Part shown: piece after piece, positions 8,558-14,861 of the stretch
Position numbering within the stretch: position 1 is the stretch's first letter
Layout: each line of letters begins with the position of its first letter
Origin: an uncultured Clostridia bacterium
Lineage (GTDB): Bacteria > Bacillota > Clostridia > Oscillospirales > Oscillospiraceae
Reading direction: 5' to 3'
Length of the DNA: 58,110 nt
Assembly (NCBI GenBank): GCA_937894515.1
Contig: CALCRH010000061.1
Coordinates: forward strand, 1 to 58,110
Position numbers and translations under genes: made by a program
The notes under the pieces: generated by a model
The model's database searches: none
Told to the model about the DNA's origin: nothing
The model's input: the letters and a program-made list of their open reading frames with translations, nothing else

Positions 8558-9586
8558 ATGTCTGTCACTTCTTTTCCCTTTGGCAAGACCGCAGCAGGTC
8601 AGCCGGTAACCGCCTGGCGCATCGAGAACGACTGCATGTCTGTGACGGTGCTGGACTACGGCGCTGCCATTCAAAGCCTGTTTGTGCCCGACCGGCACGG
8701 CAAAGCCGTGGACGTGGTACTGGGCTACGACACCGTAGGCGAATATGAGCAGAATGCCGGCTATCTGGGGGCTACCATCGGACGGGTGGGCAACCGCATC
8801 GGCGGCGCGTGCTTCTCCCTGAACGGCAAGACCTATCAACTGGCGAAAAACAACGGAGAAAACCATCTGCACGGCGGCATCAGAAACTTCTCCAAGGTCC
8901 TCTGGCACGCCGAAGCAATGGGCGAGAACGCCGTAAGGTTTTCCCGGCTGTCCCCAGACGGCGAGGAAAATTACCCGGGTAATTTACAGGTAAGCGTAGT
9001 CTTTACGCTGTCTGACGGCGCGCTGACCATCGGCTATGATGCCGACACCGATGCCGATACCCTTGTGAACCTGACCAACCATGCCTACTTCAACCTGAAC
9101 GGCGGCGGCTCCGTGTTGGAGCATCTGTTACAGGTCAATGCAGAGAAGTTTACGGAAAACGATGCCGGCTGTCTGCCCACGGGCAAATTTATCGCCGTGG
9201 ACGGCACACCCTTTGACTTCCGGACGCCAAAGCCCATCGGGCAGGATATTGAAGCCGATGACGTTCAGCTCCGCAACGGCGAAGGATACGACCACAACTT
9301 CGTGCTGACCGGTTCACGGGACGCTGCGGTACTGTACAGCGCGCGAAGCGGCATCCGTATGATCACCCGCACCACCATGCCCGGCGTACAGGTGTACTCC
9401 GCCAACCATCTGACGGCGCGGCAGGGCAAAAACGGCAGTGCCTACGACATTCGCCACGCCATCTGCCTGGAGACACAGCTGTTTCCCAACGCCATGCGCT
9501 GTTACGGCTTCCCCTCCCCTGTTTTACACGCCGGAGAGCATCTGCACAGCGAAACGGCGTATCGGTTTGACGCAAAGAGCAAATAA
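8558..9586 (+). CDS. galM: Aldose 1-epimerase (mutarotase)
   Basis: A 342-residue cytoplasmic enzyme that interconverts alpha and beta anomers of sugars such as galactose and glucose. Family landmarks are all present: GRVGNRI, the NGENHLHGG substrate-binding segment, TNHAYFNLNG with the catalytic His, and CLETQLFPNA with the catalytic Glu near the C-terminus. The start at 8558 is preferred because AAGGAG (8543-8548) precedes it; the ATG at 8549 overlaps that site. It is a single-gene unit ending in a bidirectional terminator. No other Leloir-pathway gene is nearby, so substrate preference is open. Confidence 0.93.
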   Translation: MSVTSFPFGKTAAGQPVTAWRIENDCMSVTVLDYGAAIQSLFVPDRHGKAVDVVLGYDTVGEYEQNAGYLGATIGRVGNRIGGACFSLNGKTYQLAKNNGENHLHGGIRNFSKVLWHAEAMGENAVRFSRLSPDGEENYPGNLQVSVVFTLSDGALTIGYDADTDADTLVNLTNHAYFNLNGGGSVLEHLLQVNAEKFTENDAGCLPTGKFIAVDGTPFDFRTPKPIGQDIEADDVQLRNGEGYDHNFVLTGSRDAAVLYSARSGIRMITRTTMPGVQVYSANHLTARQGKNGSAYDIRHAICLETQLFPNAMRCYGFPSPVLHAGEHLHSETAYRFDAKSK

Positions 9587-9590
9587 AAAA

Positions 9591-9614
9591 AGAAGCCCGA
9601 AAGGGCTTCTTTTT
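9591..9614. terminator. Bidirectional terminator
   Basis: Stem AGAAGCCC / GGGCTTCT with a GAAA loop, flanked by A and T runs, between convergent galM and the small secreted-protein gene. Confidence 0.85.
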
Positions 9615-9636
9615 CTGGTTAGATATCAGTTACCAA

Positions 9637-9972
9637 TCAGCTTGCATAGGTAAATGCATAGACATAATGGAAAGCGGTACCAATGGTATGCACGCATTTG
9701 TTGAGACCATTGGCCAGGAAGTCGTTGCCCTGGAAATGCTCAGCCATTGTGTGAATGCCACCGGTGATGCCATTGATAATGTCATTATGGATGTTCATTG
9801 CAGCATAGATCAGGTTAGCCAACTCCGGGCTGCGATCATAAATTTTGTCCATCACGCGACCGAAAATACCGCCAACGGTGTCGCCGAACAGCGTGCGTGT
9901 TTCTGCGAAAGCAACAGTGGACAGGGACAGGACCATGACCAGGACCAGAACCAATGCGATAAACTTCTTCAT
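9637..9972 (-). CDS. Small secreted protein of unknown function
   Basis: A 111-residue protein with a clear signal peptide (MKKFIALVLVLVMVLSLSTV, then AFA before ET as the likely cleavage site), leaving a mature chain of about 87 residues. The mature part is mostly helical and amphipathic, with repeated GGI motifs and a single Cys. I do not recognise a family. AGGAGG sits before the ATG, and a strong promoter drives it as a monocistron. A role at the cell surface or in the medium is inferred only from the signal peptide. Confidence 0.75.
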   Translation of the reverse strand: MKKFIALVLVLVMVLSLSTVAFAETRTLFGDTVGGIFGRVMDKIYDRSPELANLIYAAMNIHNDIINGITGGIHTMAEHFQGNDFLANGLNKCVHTIGTAFHYVYAFTYAS

Positions 9973-10050
9973 GTTTTGTTTCCTCCTAAATGTTTAGTAG
10001 ATTTTTCTCTTTTGGGAAAGAGAACAAACATTCCCATGTTTGTTATAATA

Positions 10051-10079
10051 ATTGTAGCATGCAAATTTTGAGAAGTCAA
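10051..10079 (-). promoter_or_regulatory. Promoter of the small secreted-protein gene
   Basis: Minus-strand -35 TTGACT (10079-10074) and -10 TACAAT (10056-10051) with a 17-bp spacer, close to the vegetative consensus. Confidence 0.75.
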
Positions 10080-10153
10080 GGGGTAACTGTATGGTTCGAG
10101 GCTCCGGAAATCGGAGCGCCGGTCGCATCTTCTGCCATATACCAAAACAAAAC

Positions 10154-10206
10154 CGCTGCCCCGTTTGGGTGACTGTTTTATTTTAGCTCGCGGTACAGGA
10201 CTCGAA
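10154..10206. repeat. Left direct repeat of a tRNA-Val 3' end plus its terminator (attL-like)
   Basis: CGCGGTACAGGACTCGAA (10189-10206) is identical to the 3' part of the tRNA-Val gene at 13599-13616. The 35 bp before it resemble that tRNA's terminator region (13564-13598) with scattered mismatches. No tRNA body accompanies this copy. It marks the left edge of the AT-rich island. Confidence 0.75.
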
Positions 10207-10518
10207 GAGTCTACCGCAAATCATTCGTCCTAAATCGGCTTAAAAAGTGGCAAAAATATCAAATTTTCACCGAATTTTAGAACAATTTGACCCAAGCGCC
10301 GCAGCACTTTATAAGGGTATGCGTAAGGGTACAAATGCGATTTACTTGTCCAAAAGCCATTCAATCAAGTTCAAGGATTTGATACCCCTGTTATGTCAAA
10401 AGTTTTTGACTTGAAATACGAAAAATAAGAAAAACCAATTTTCTATTATCTGACTTTTCAATATATTTTTCGCTATGAAAAACCAACTTTTCAACAACGG
10501 ATGTGTCCCTCTGTTATA
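10207..10518. other. Non-coding left end of the AT-rich island
   Basis: No gene is seen on either strand. It contains the repeat pair AAGGGTA (10313-10319) and AAGGGTAC (10325-10332), 12 nt apart, mirrored at the right end of the island. Such pairs resemble arm-type binding sites of tyrosine integrases. Confidence 0.5.
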
Positions 10519-10695
10519 TTATTCAGTATCCTTTGCCTCATAGGGCGAAGTCTCAATATAGATTTCCTCTGTTTTCAAAAGTACATCACGAAGGACTTTA
10601 ACAGATGGTGTAGCCAAAGGTATTCTCTCCAATGGGTCAATCACATCGTCAATCGCCCCGCAAAGGATAGCATACATCTTTTCATAATTTGGCAT
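10519..10695 (-). CDS. Small conserved-looking hypothetical protein (58 aa)
   Basis: A minus-strand ORF starting with ATG at 10695 encodes MPNYEKMYAILCGAIDDVID and continues through PLERIPLATP to an acidic tail PYEAKDTE. An AAGGTGG site precedes the ATG by a few bases, and a near-consensus promoter lies upstream (10739-10767), so it is probably expressed. It is soluble and mostly helical with one Cys. I do not recognise the family. It is divergent from the XRE regulator, and both lie inside the tRNA-bounded island, so it may be a mobile-element accessory protein. Confidence 0.65.
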   Translation of the reverse strand: MPNYEKMYAILCGAIDDVIDPLERIPLATPSVKVLRDVLLKTEEIYIETSPYEAKDTE

Positions 10696-10738
10696 TGTCC
10701 CACCTTCTCGCTATAAAGACATTTCTGATTCTTGTTCT

Positions 10739-10767
10739 ATTATGGTCTTTTTAGCGATTATAGTCAA
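10739..10767 (-). promoter_or_regulatory. Promoter of the 58-aa gene
   Basis: Minus-strand -35 TTGACT (10767-10762), 17-bp spacer, -10 CATAAT (10744-10739). It lies in the divergent region shared with the XRE regulator gene. Confidence 0.7.
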
Positions 10768-10819
10768 CATCAAAATCACATCATAGAATACAGTTACAAG
10801 CTGTTAAGGAAGTGATGAT

Positions 10820-11038
10820 GTGATTAATTATTCCGTGTTTTGGAAGACCTTGGAAAAATCCAAAGAAACCACTTACACATTGATAAAGGATTACCACATC
10901 TCAAGCTCTACCCTTGATAAGCTTCGTAAGAATAAACCGCTGAATACCACGACCATCAACGATTTGTGCCGAATCCTAAATTGTAGGGTTGAAGATGTGA
11001 TGGAATATGTTCCATCTGATGAAGACCAACCACTATAA
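10820..11038 (+). CDS. Small XRE-type helix-turn-helix regulator
   Basis: A 72-residue Cro/C1-type DNA-binding protein. The fold reads as two helices, then the turn SSSTLDKLRKNKPLNTTTIN and the conserved LCRILNCRVEDVMEYVP end, which is the usual single-domain layout of small XRE proteins in mobile elements. The start is GTG at 10820 with AAGGA 9 bp upstream; the two nearby ATGs run into stops. It is followed by its own terminator. It is the only obvious regulator in the island and could control the divergent 58-aa gene or the peptide operon. Confidence 0.85.
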   Translation: MINYSVFWKTLEKSKETTYTLIKDYHISSSTLDKLRKNKPLNTTTINDLCRILNCRVEDVMEYVPSDEDQPL

Positions 11039-11050
11039 ATATCAAAAAAT

Positions 11051-11094
11051 AGACCGAACCCAATTTCGTTGCTGAAAAGGGTCGGTCTTGCTTT
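11051..11094 (+). terminator. Terminator after the XRE regulator
   Basis: Arms AGACCGAACCC (11051-11061) and GGGTCGGTCT (11079-11088) followed by a T-rich tail. Confidence 0.75.
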
Positions 11095-11101
11095 TTATGC
11101 G

Positions 11102-11234
11102 AAGCAAATTAAAAAACAGCCATTTTTTAATTTGCTTTTACCATTTCTACATAAGTAAATTAAAAATCAAGCGTTTTTTAATTTGTTTTTGCGTTACGGC
11201 ATATTCAATTAAAAAATAAGTCGATTTTTAATTT
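11102..11234. repeat. Three related AT-rich palindromes
   Basis: Hairpin 1 has perfect 15-bp arms (11102-11116 and 11123-11137). Hairpin 2 has arms AAATTAAAAA / TTTTTAATTT (11157-11166, 11175-11184). Hairpin 3 has arms AATTAAAAA / TTTTTAATT (11207-11215, 11225-11233). They share the arm sequence but differ in loops and linkers, with a period near 50 nt. They lie between the XRE gene and the peptide operon. Confidence 0.8.
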
Positions 11235-11261
11235 ACTTGGAGTCTCAAACGGATAACTCAA

Positions 11262-11453
11262 GTGTTATCAGATATCAAGCAGCATTTTTATATGAGTACA
11301 TATGGTTACGAATACAAACGTGGTTACTTGAAAGACCTTCTATCCAAAGAAGATGATGCCTTTTTTAAGATGTACAAGTTTACGTGCTCTTTGCCTAAAT
11401 TGCAGTCTAAATCACTCCGGAAGCAAAACCCTGACAGAGTGATCCAGAAGTAA
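11262..11453 (+). CDS. Uncertain small ORF or gene remnant
   Basis: A frame beginning with GTG at 11262 (or ATG at 11292) encodes up to 63 residues, including MSTYGYEYKRGYLKDLL and a basic tail SKSLRKQNPDRVIQK. No convincing RBS precedes either start. The basic tail reads like a real protein end, so this may be the 3' remnant of a mobile-element gene. It could also be chance coding in AT-rich DNA. Confidence 0.28.
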   Translation: MLSDIKQHFYMSTYGYEYKRGYLKDLLSKEDDAFFKMYKFTCSLPKLQSKSLRKQNPDRVIQK

Positions 11454-11544
11454 AAGAGCAAAGAGGGGAAAAAGCAGAAAAAACGGGAAAACCAGCGAAA
11501 AATAATTTTTTCAATATCGGTAACAAATCTCTTGCTCCTGCGTA

Positions 11545-11550
11545 TATAAT
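11545..11550 (+). promoter_or_regulatory. Likely -10 box of the peptide operon
   Basis: A perfect TATAAT lies 55 bp before the first peptide start. No good -35 box is found at 16-18 bp, which would fit activator-dependent transcription. A-rich and T-rich tracts precede it. Confidence 0.45.
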
Positions 11551-11604
11551 CGTGTAAGATGGTACAAAATGGAATAACTGCATATTTAGTTGGAGGATAT
11601 ACAA

Positions 11605-11901
11605 ATGAGCGACAGCATGAAAGATAAGTTTTTGAAAGAGCACGCATTGAGCGATGAGCAACTGGAGAAGGTCACAGGTGGCAGCCTTGTTCAGAACTCT
11701 GACGGCACATATAACATATATGACGGACAAAGGATCAACTTCGATCCGACAAAGTACGCCTTAGTCAACGGAACATATCTCAACGCGACAGGGAATACCG
11801 TTATTTATTTTCATTATTATAATACGAGTCCCAACGGTGTTTATCGCGGTGAAGGAGACAGCTATGAATGCCTGAGTGAATTGCTGTGGCTCATGAGCTG
11901 A
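11605..11901 (+). CDS. Double-glycine leader peptide precursor 1
   Basis: A 98-residue precursor. The first 26 residues form the leader, ending KFLKEHALSDEQLEKVTGG, a classic double-glycine site for C39 peptidases. The 72-residue core starts SLVQNSDGTYNIYDGQ, is rich in Tyr, Asn and Gly, has one Cys and ends ECLSELLWLMS. GGAGG (11592-11596) supports the ATG at 11605; the upstream TTG at 11590 overlaps the RBS. The core shares the NxDGTYNIYDGQ and NATG blocks with precursor 5. This is a likely bacteriocin or signalling peptide; its bioactivity and any modification are unknown. Confidence 0.85.
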   Translation: MSDSMKDKFLKEHALSDEQLEKVTGGSLVQNSDGTYNIYDGQRINFDPTKYALVNGTYLNATGNTVIYFHYYNTSPNGVYRGEGDSYECLSELLWLMS

Positions 11902-11953
11902 CAGTCAGACCGAATACAGGCACGAACACGATACATAATTGGAGGACAAACCA

Positions 11954-12226
11954 ATGAACGACAGCATCAAGGATAGATTTCTGAAAGAGCACGAATTATC
12001 TATGGAGGATTTGGATAAGGTCGTAGGCGGGAAAGGTGATATTATAGAGTATGTTGCACTTAGAACCATAACCTGTCCTCTTTGTGGCAGAATTTACTTG
12101 GCAGCCATTTATGATTACGAGACTCATGAATACACTGATATTACTTGCGAGAGCAAATATTGTAGCTTTTATTGCGCTGGCCCAGTTCATAAAAACAATT
12201 TACAAAGTTGGCGAGCTTCTTTCTAA
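11954..12226 (+). CDS. Double-glycine leader peptide precursor 2, Cys-rich core
   Basis: A 90-residue precursor with a 26-residue leader ending RFLKEHELSMEDLDKVVGG. The 64-residue core contains CPLCG and later CESKYCSFYC, giving five Cys in zinc-ribbon-like or disulfide-capable spacing, and ends NNLQSWRASF. The core has no resemblance to precursors 1 or 5 although the leader is nearly the same. The ATG at 11954 follows GGAGG by 8 bp. The Cys pattern could hold metal or disulfides after export; which is not decidable from sequence. Confidence 0.83.
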   Translation: MNDSIKDRFLKEHELSMEDLDKVVGGKGDIIEYVALRTITCPLCGRIYLAAIYDYETHEYTDITCESKYCSFYCAGPVHKNNLQSWRASF

Positions 12227-12262
12227 CCCTGATTGTTATATGTCTAACCAAATTATCAGAAG

Positions 12263-12297
12263 CAAGGGTGTTATTGCCCTTATTAGGAGGATATACA
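12263..12297 (+). repeat. Duplicated intergenic segment, copy 1
   Basis: AGCAAGGGTGTTATTGCCCT followed by TATTAGGAGGATA precedes precursor 3. An almost identical segment precedes precursor 4 (12610-12645). It includes a weak AAGGG/CCCTT hairpin and the ribosome binding site, and reports a tandem duplication. Confidence 0.7.
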
Positions 12298-12298
12298 A

Positions 12299-12607
12299 AT
12301 GAGCGACAGCATGAAAGATAAGTTTTTGAAAGAACACAAAGGCGTCGAACTTAACGATGATGATTTGGAAAATGTAAGCGGGGGGTTCACAGGCTATCCC
12401 GAAGACCCCAACCCCGGCAGCAACGCCGGCAGCAACGCCGGCAGCAGCTTATGCCCGAATAATCACACAATGTGCACCGAGGCTAACTGTATGAACCCAC
12501 AATGCACTCACCTCGTGATAGACAGTAGCGCCGTGGTAACTAATGTTTGTTCCTGCGGCAAATCTGTCGAGGGTATTTTCCTAATATTCGGTACTATCAA
12601 ACATTAA
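12299..12607 (+). CDS. Double-glycine leader peptide precursor 3, Gly/Ser/Asn repeat and six Cys
   Basis: A 102-residue precursor. The 29-residue leader ends ELNDDDLENVSGG, with a three-residue insertion relative to precursors 1, 2 and 4. The 73-residue core begins with a flexible PNPGSNAGSNAGSS repeat, then carries six Cys (CPNNHTMC, EANCMNPQC, VCSCG) and a hydrophobic end. The DNA from the RBS through the first 16 codons is almost identical to precursor 1, showing recent leader duplication. The ATG at 12299 follows AGGAGG. Confidence 0.83.
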   Translation: MSDSMKDKFLKEHKGVELNDDDLENVSGGFTGYPEDPNPGSNAGSNAGSSLCPNNHTMCTEANCMNPQCTHLVIDSSAVVTNVCSCGKSVEGIFLIFGTIKH

Positions 12608-12609
12608 AT

Positions 12610-12645
12610 AGCAAGGGTGTTATTGCCCTTATCAGGAGGATAAAC
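12610..12645 (+). repeat. Duplicated intergenic segment, copy 2
   Basis: Near-identical to 12263-12297 (TTATTGCCCTTATCAGGAGG versus TTATTGCCCTTATTAGGAGG) and placed in the same position before a precursor gene. Confidence 0.7.
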
Positions 12646-12647
12646 CA

Positions 12648-12848
12648 ATGAGCGACAGCATTAAAGATAGGTTTTTGAAAGAGCACGCATTGAACGATGA
12701 TGATTTGGAAAAGGTCAGCGGCGGCGACGGCGTCACCGTTCCTGATTGGCTGAGATTAGACGGCAGCTTTTGCCGGGAGGACTGTTGTGGAGTACACGAT
12801 AGAGATAGCTGCGGGTATACCTTCTGTAAATGGCATCGTTGGGAATGA
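12648..12848 (+). CDS. Double-glycine leader peptide precursor 4, short Cys-rich core
   Basis: A 66-residue precursor, the shortest of the set. The leader (26 residues) ends RFLKEHALNDDDLEKVSGG. The 40-residue core contains FCREDCCGVHDRDSCGYTFC, five Cys in 20 residues with interspersed His and Asp, and ends KWHRWE. Such density suggests disulfide bridging or metal binding in the mature peptide. The ATG at 12648 follows AGGAGGA. It shares the upstream segment with precursor 3. A class II-like bacteriocin is the simplest reading; a metal-binding secreted peptide is an alternative. Confidence 0.83.
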   Translation: MSDSIKDRFLKEHALNDDDLEKVSGGDGVTVPDWLRLDGSFCREDCCGVHDRDSCGYTFCKWHRWE

Positions 12849-12920
12849 TCGATAAACAGGCTTCGAGGATGCAGAATAGTTTTAAGTTTTAAGATTAAAG
12901 TTTCACAGGAGAACGGCGAA

Positions 12921-13223
12921 ATGGAAAAGATCACAAAGAAAGAACTTCTTGAAAAGCTGGGCGGGACTCCGCTGAGCGATGACGAGCTGGAGCAGGTCAC
13001 GGGCGGCGTTTCACAAAACGCTGACGGCACATATAACATTTATGACGGACAACTGATCCGACTCGGTGATCAGAGGTATGCCTATGTCTACGGAAACTAT
13101 CCCAACGCGACAGGGAGTACCGCGATAGAATATTATTACTATGTCGTTGATCTCAACGGTGATCTGATCGAAAGCTCATGGACCCTGGCTTCATTGAGTT
13201 TTCTGCTGCCGTACATCACCTGA
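12921..13223 (+). CDS. Double-glycine leader peptide precursor 5
   Basis: A 100-residue precursor. Its leader (29 residues, MEKITKKELLEKLGGTPLSD then DELEQVTGG) differs at the N-terminus from the others but keeps the same end. The 71-residue core is clearly related to precursor 1: NADGTYNIYDGQ, then YAYVYGNYPNATGST, followed by a Tyr run and a hydrophobic C-terminus. The Cys of precursor 1 is absent. ACAGGAG precedes the ATG. Two related, Cys-free or Cys-poor cores at both ends of the array could act as a pair. Confidence 0.83.
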   Translation: MEKITKKELLEKLGGTPLSDDELEQVTGGVSQNADGTYNIYDGQLIRLGDQRYAYVYGNYPNATGSTAIEYYYYVVDLNGDLIESSWTLASLSFLLPYIT

Positions 13224-13361
13224 AGGATCTGTTATAAGTTGGATAAAACAAACAACACACAGTCAAACCAACAAAAGAGCAACAAAATCTCGGTCAGAGC
13301 CTTTTTTCTATGGTAAATCCATCATTTCAGTATACTTTATGGGTATTAAAAATCGTGCTGC

Positions 13362-13381
13362 AAGGGTACTTTTAAGGGTAC
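13362..13381. repeat. Right-end AAGGGTAC repeat pair
   Basis: AAGGGTAC occurs at 13362-13369 and 13374-13381, 12 nt apart, mirroring the left-end pair at 10313-10332. This resembles arm-type integrase sites. The rest of the gap 13224-13361 holds nothing I recognise. Confidence 0.6.
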
Positions 13382-13442
13382 TTTCCCCTTTTTGGCAAAA
13401 AGAACCTTGGAACCATTGAGATTCCAAGGTTTTTTGATGGTG

Positions 13443-13457
13443 CGCGGTACAGGACTC
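13443..13457. repeat. Middle copy of the tRNA-Val 3' end (attR-like)
   Basis: CGCGGTACAGGACTC repeats the tRNA-Val 3' end without the tRNA body. It follows a hairpin made of ACCTTGGAA and TTCCAAGGT (about 13402-13432). Confidence 0.65.
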
Positions 13458-13470
13458 TCCACGGCCGAAC

Positions 13471-13527
13471 GCAACCATTATCAATGGTTGCTCCCAAAAA
13501 TGCCGCACTGCGCTTGCATTTTTGGAG
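13471..13527. repeat. Double-hairpin element next to the tRNA
   Basis: A perfect hairpin GCAACCATT / AATGGTTGC (13471-13479, 13483-13491) abuts a second one with arms around AAAAATGC / GCATTTTT (13491-13503, 13516-13527). It may be a leftover of another insertion between the middle repeat copy and the intact tRNA. Confidence 0.5.
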
Positions 13528-13555
13528 GCCGACTTCGAGTCCTCCCTCATAGCAA

Positions 13556-13590
13556 AATAAAACAGCCACCCCGTTGGGGTGGCTGTTTTA
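13556..13590 (-). terminator. Terminator of tRNA-Val
   Basis: Stem AACAGCCACCCC / GGGGTGGCTGTT with flanking A/T runs, directly downstream of the minus-strand tRNA. Confidence 0.8.
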
Positions 13591-13593
13591 TTT

Positions 13594-13669
13594 TGGTGCG
13601 CGGTACAGGACTCGAACCTGTGACCCCATGCACGTCAAGCATGTGCTCTACCAGCTGAGCTAACCGCGC
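13594..13669 (-). tRNA. tRNA-Val (anticodon GAC)
   Basis: On the minus strand the 76-nt sequence folds as a cloverleaf: acceptor GCGCGGT pairing ACCGCGC, discriminator A and encoded CCA (13596-13594), D-arm GCTCAGCTGGTAGAGC, anticodon arm CATGC-TTGACGT-GCATG with anticodon GAC, and T-arm ACAGG-TTCGAGT-CCTGT. It supplies valine at GUC/GUU codons. Its 3' end is duplicated twice to the left, so it appears to have served as an integration target. Confidence 0.96.
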
Positions 13670-13741
13670 AGACAACGGTGTTATCATACTCGAAAGACAC
13701 CGCTTTGTCAACACTTTTCGCAAAAATTTTTATAAAAGACG

Positions 13742-14491
13742 TTATTCTATTTCAATTTCCACGGGACAATGGTCGCTGCCGAATACGTCATTGCGAATGT
13801 CCACTTTTTTCACCCGCTCCATCAGCCGCTCCGAAACGATGAAATAGTCGATGCGCCACCCTGTGTTGTTCTCCCGGGCATGAAAGCGGTAGCTCCACCA
13901 GGAATACTTGACCTTATCGGGGTACAGCCGGCGGAAGCTGTCGGCAAAGCCGCTATCCAGAAGCGCCGTCATCTTGCCGCGCTCCTCGTCGGTAAAGCCG
14001 GGGTTGAAGTGGTTGGTCTTGGGATTTTTCAGGTCGATCTCCTCGTGCGCCACATTCAGGTCACCGCAGTACACCACCGGCTTGACCCTGTCCAGTTCGC
14101 ACAGATACTCCCGCAGAGCGTCCTCCCACTCCATGCGGTAAGCAAGCCGCTTCAGCTCATCCTGGCTGTTGGGGGTATAGCAGCATACCAGATAGAAATC
14201 CGCATACTCCGCGGTGATGATCCGCCCCTCGTGGCGGTGAATATCCTCGCCGAAGTCGTAGGTCACGGACAGCGGCTCCTGCTTCGTCAAAATCGCCGTG
14301 CCGGAATAGCCCTTTTTGTCGGCGGAGTTGAAGTAGCGGTGATAGCCCTCCAAGTCGAACACCGCCTGCGACTGCTGGCACTTGGTCTCCTGCAGGCACA
14401 GCACATCCATATCGCTGTCCTTGATGTAGTCTAACAGGCCTTTGCCCAATACGGCACGCAGGCCGTTGACGTTCCACGTGGCTAACTTCAT
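13742..14491 (-). CDS. xth: Exodeoxyribonuclease III
   Basis: A 249-residue AP endonuclease/3'-5' exonuclease acting in base excision repair. It starts MKLATWNVNGLRA and has the metal-binding Glu in LQETKC (about residue 35), CGDLNVAHEEIDL, DSFRRLYPD and the terminal SDHCPVEIE block with the catalytic His. Length fits the ExoA/XthA class. The start at 14491 is favoured by AGAGGTG 8 bp upstream; the longer frame reaching 14686 reads into the divergent T-box leader. It is a single gene with its own promoter. Confidence 0.94.
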   Translation of the reverse strand: MKLATWNVNGLRAVLGKGLLDYIKDSDMDVLCLQETKCQQSQAVFDLEGYHRYFNSADKKGYSGTAILTKQEPLSVTYDFGEDIHRHEGRIITAEYADFYLVCCYTPNSQDELKRLAYRMEWEDALREYLCELDRVKPVVYCGDLNVAHEEIDLKNPKTNHFNPGFTDEERGKMTALLDSGFADSFRRLYPDKVKYSWWSYRFHARENNTGWRIDYFIVSERLMERVKKVDIRNDVFGSDHCPVEIEIE

Positions 14492-14514
14492 TTCTCTATC
14501 ACCTCTTGGCATCA

Positions 14515-14543
14515 AGCATACCACAATTTTCCCCGAAAGCCAA
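14515..14543 (-). promoter_or_regulatory. Promoter of exodeoxyribonuclease III
   Basis: Minus-strand -35 TTGGCT (14543-14538), 17-bp spacer and extended -10 TGG-TATGCT (14520-14515). It starts 9 bp from the divergent metG T-box promoter. Confidence 0.6.
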
Positions 14544-14552
14544 CGGTTATTC

Positions 14553-14581
14553 TTGACAAATTGCGCTTTTTGCGGTACGAT
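14553..14581 (+). promoter_or_regulatory. Promoter of the metG T-box leader
   Basis: Perfect -35 TTGACA (14553-14558), 17-bp spacer and -10 TACGAT (14576-14581). Transcription should begin near 14588, at the base of the T-box. Confidence 0.8.
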
Positions 14582-14589
14582 ACATCGCA

Positions 14590-14860
14590 AGTGAATGAAA
14601 GGCGATGAAAGGGAGAGTAACCGACAGGTGCCGCCATAAGAGAGTCCGGCAAGGTGAGAGCGGACGCGGAGGAACTCGGTGAACATGGCCCCGGAGCTGT
14701 CCGGCTGAGCGCAAAGATGTTAGGTCGGAACGATTTGCGCCCGTCAAAGCGCAGAAGTGTGATGGCACTTCCCGAGGCCGTTTTCGTGAGAAAACGGCGA
14801 AACAAGGTGGTATCGCGGCATTTTGTCGTCCTTGTGCGTATGCACAGGGGCGTTTTTTTA
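14590..14860 (+). ncRNA. T-box riboswitch with methionine specifier
   Basis: The leader has T-box landmarks in order: Stem I with AGAGAGTCCGGCAAGGTGAG in its upper part, a specifier segment GAACATGG whose codon is ATG (14685-14687), and the antiterminator T-box AAGGTGGTATCGCGG (14804-14818). It ends in an intrinsic terminator with 11-bp arms (14827-14837, 14842-14852) and seven Ts. Uncharged tRNA-Met would stabilise the antiterminator and switch on metG. The AUG specifier agrees with the downstream gene. Confidence 0.88.
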
Positions 14861-14861
14861 T

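Noticed and set aside
11102..11234. CRISPR-like array
   Set aside because: Only three units, the palindromic arms are AT-rich and differ in length, the loops vary, and no cas genes are present.
11262..11453. A sixth precursor peptide in the island
   Set aside because: The frame has no double-glycine leader, no RBS and a basic tail; kept only as a low-confidence ORF.
11605..13223. Lanthipeptide or Nif11/nitrile hydratase-leader RiPP precursors
   Set aside because: The leaders are short double-glycine types rather than Nif11- or NHLP-length, and no LanM, YcaO or radical SAM gene is in the window. An enzyme outside the window cannot be excluded.
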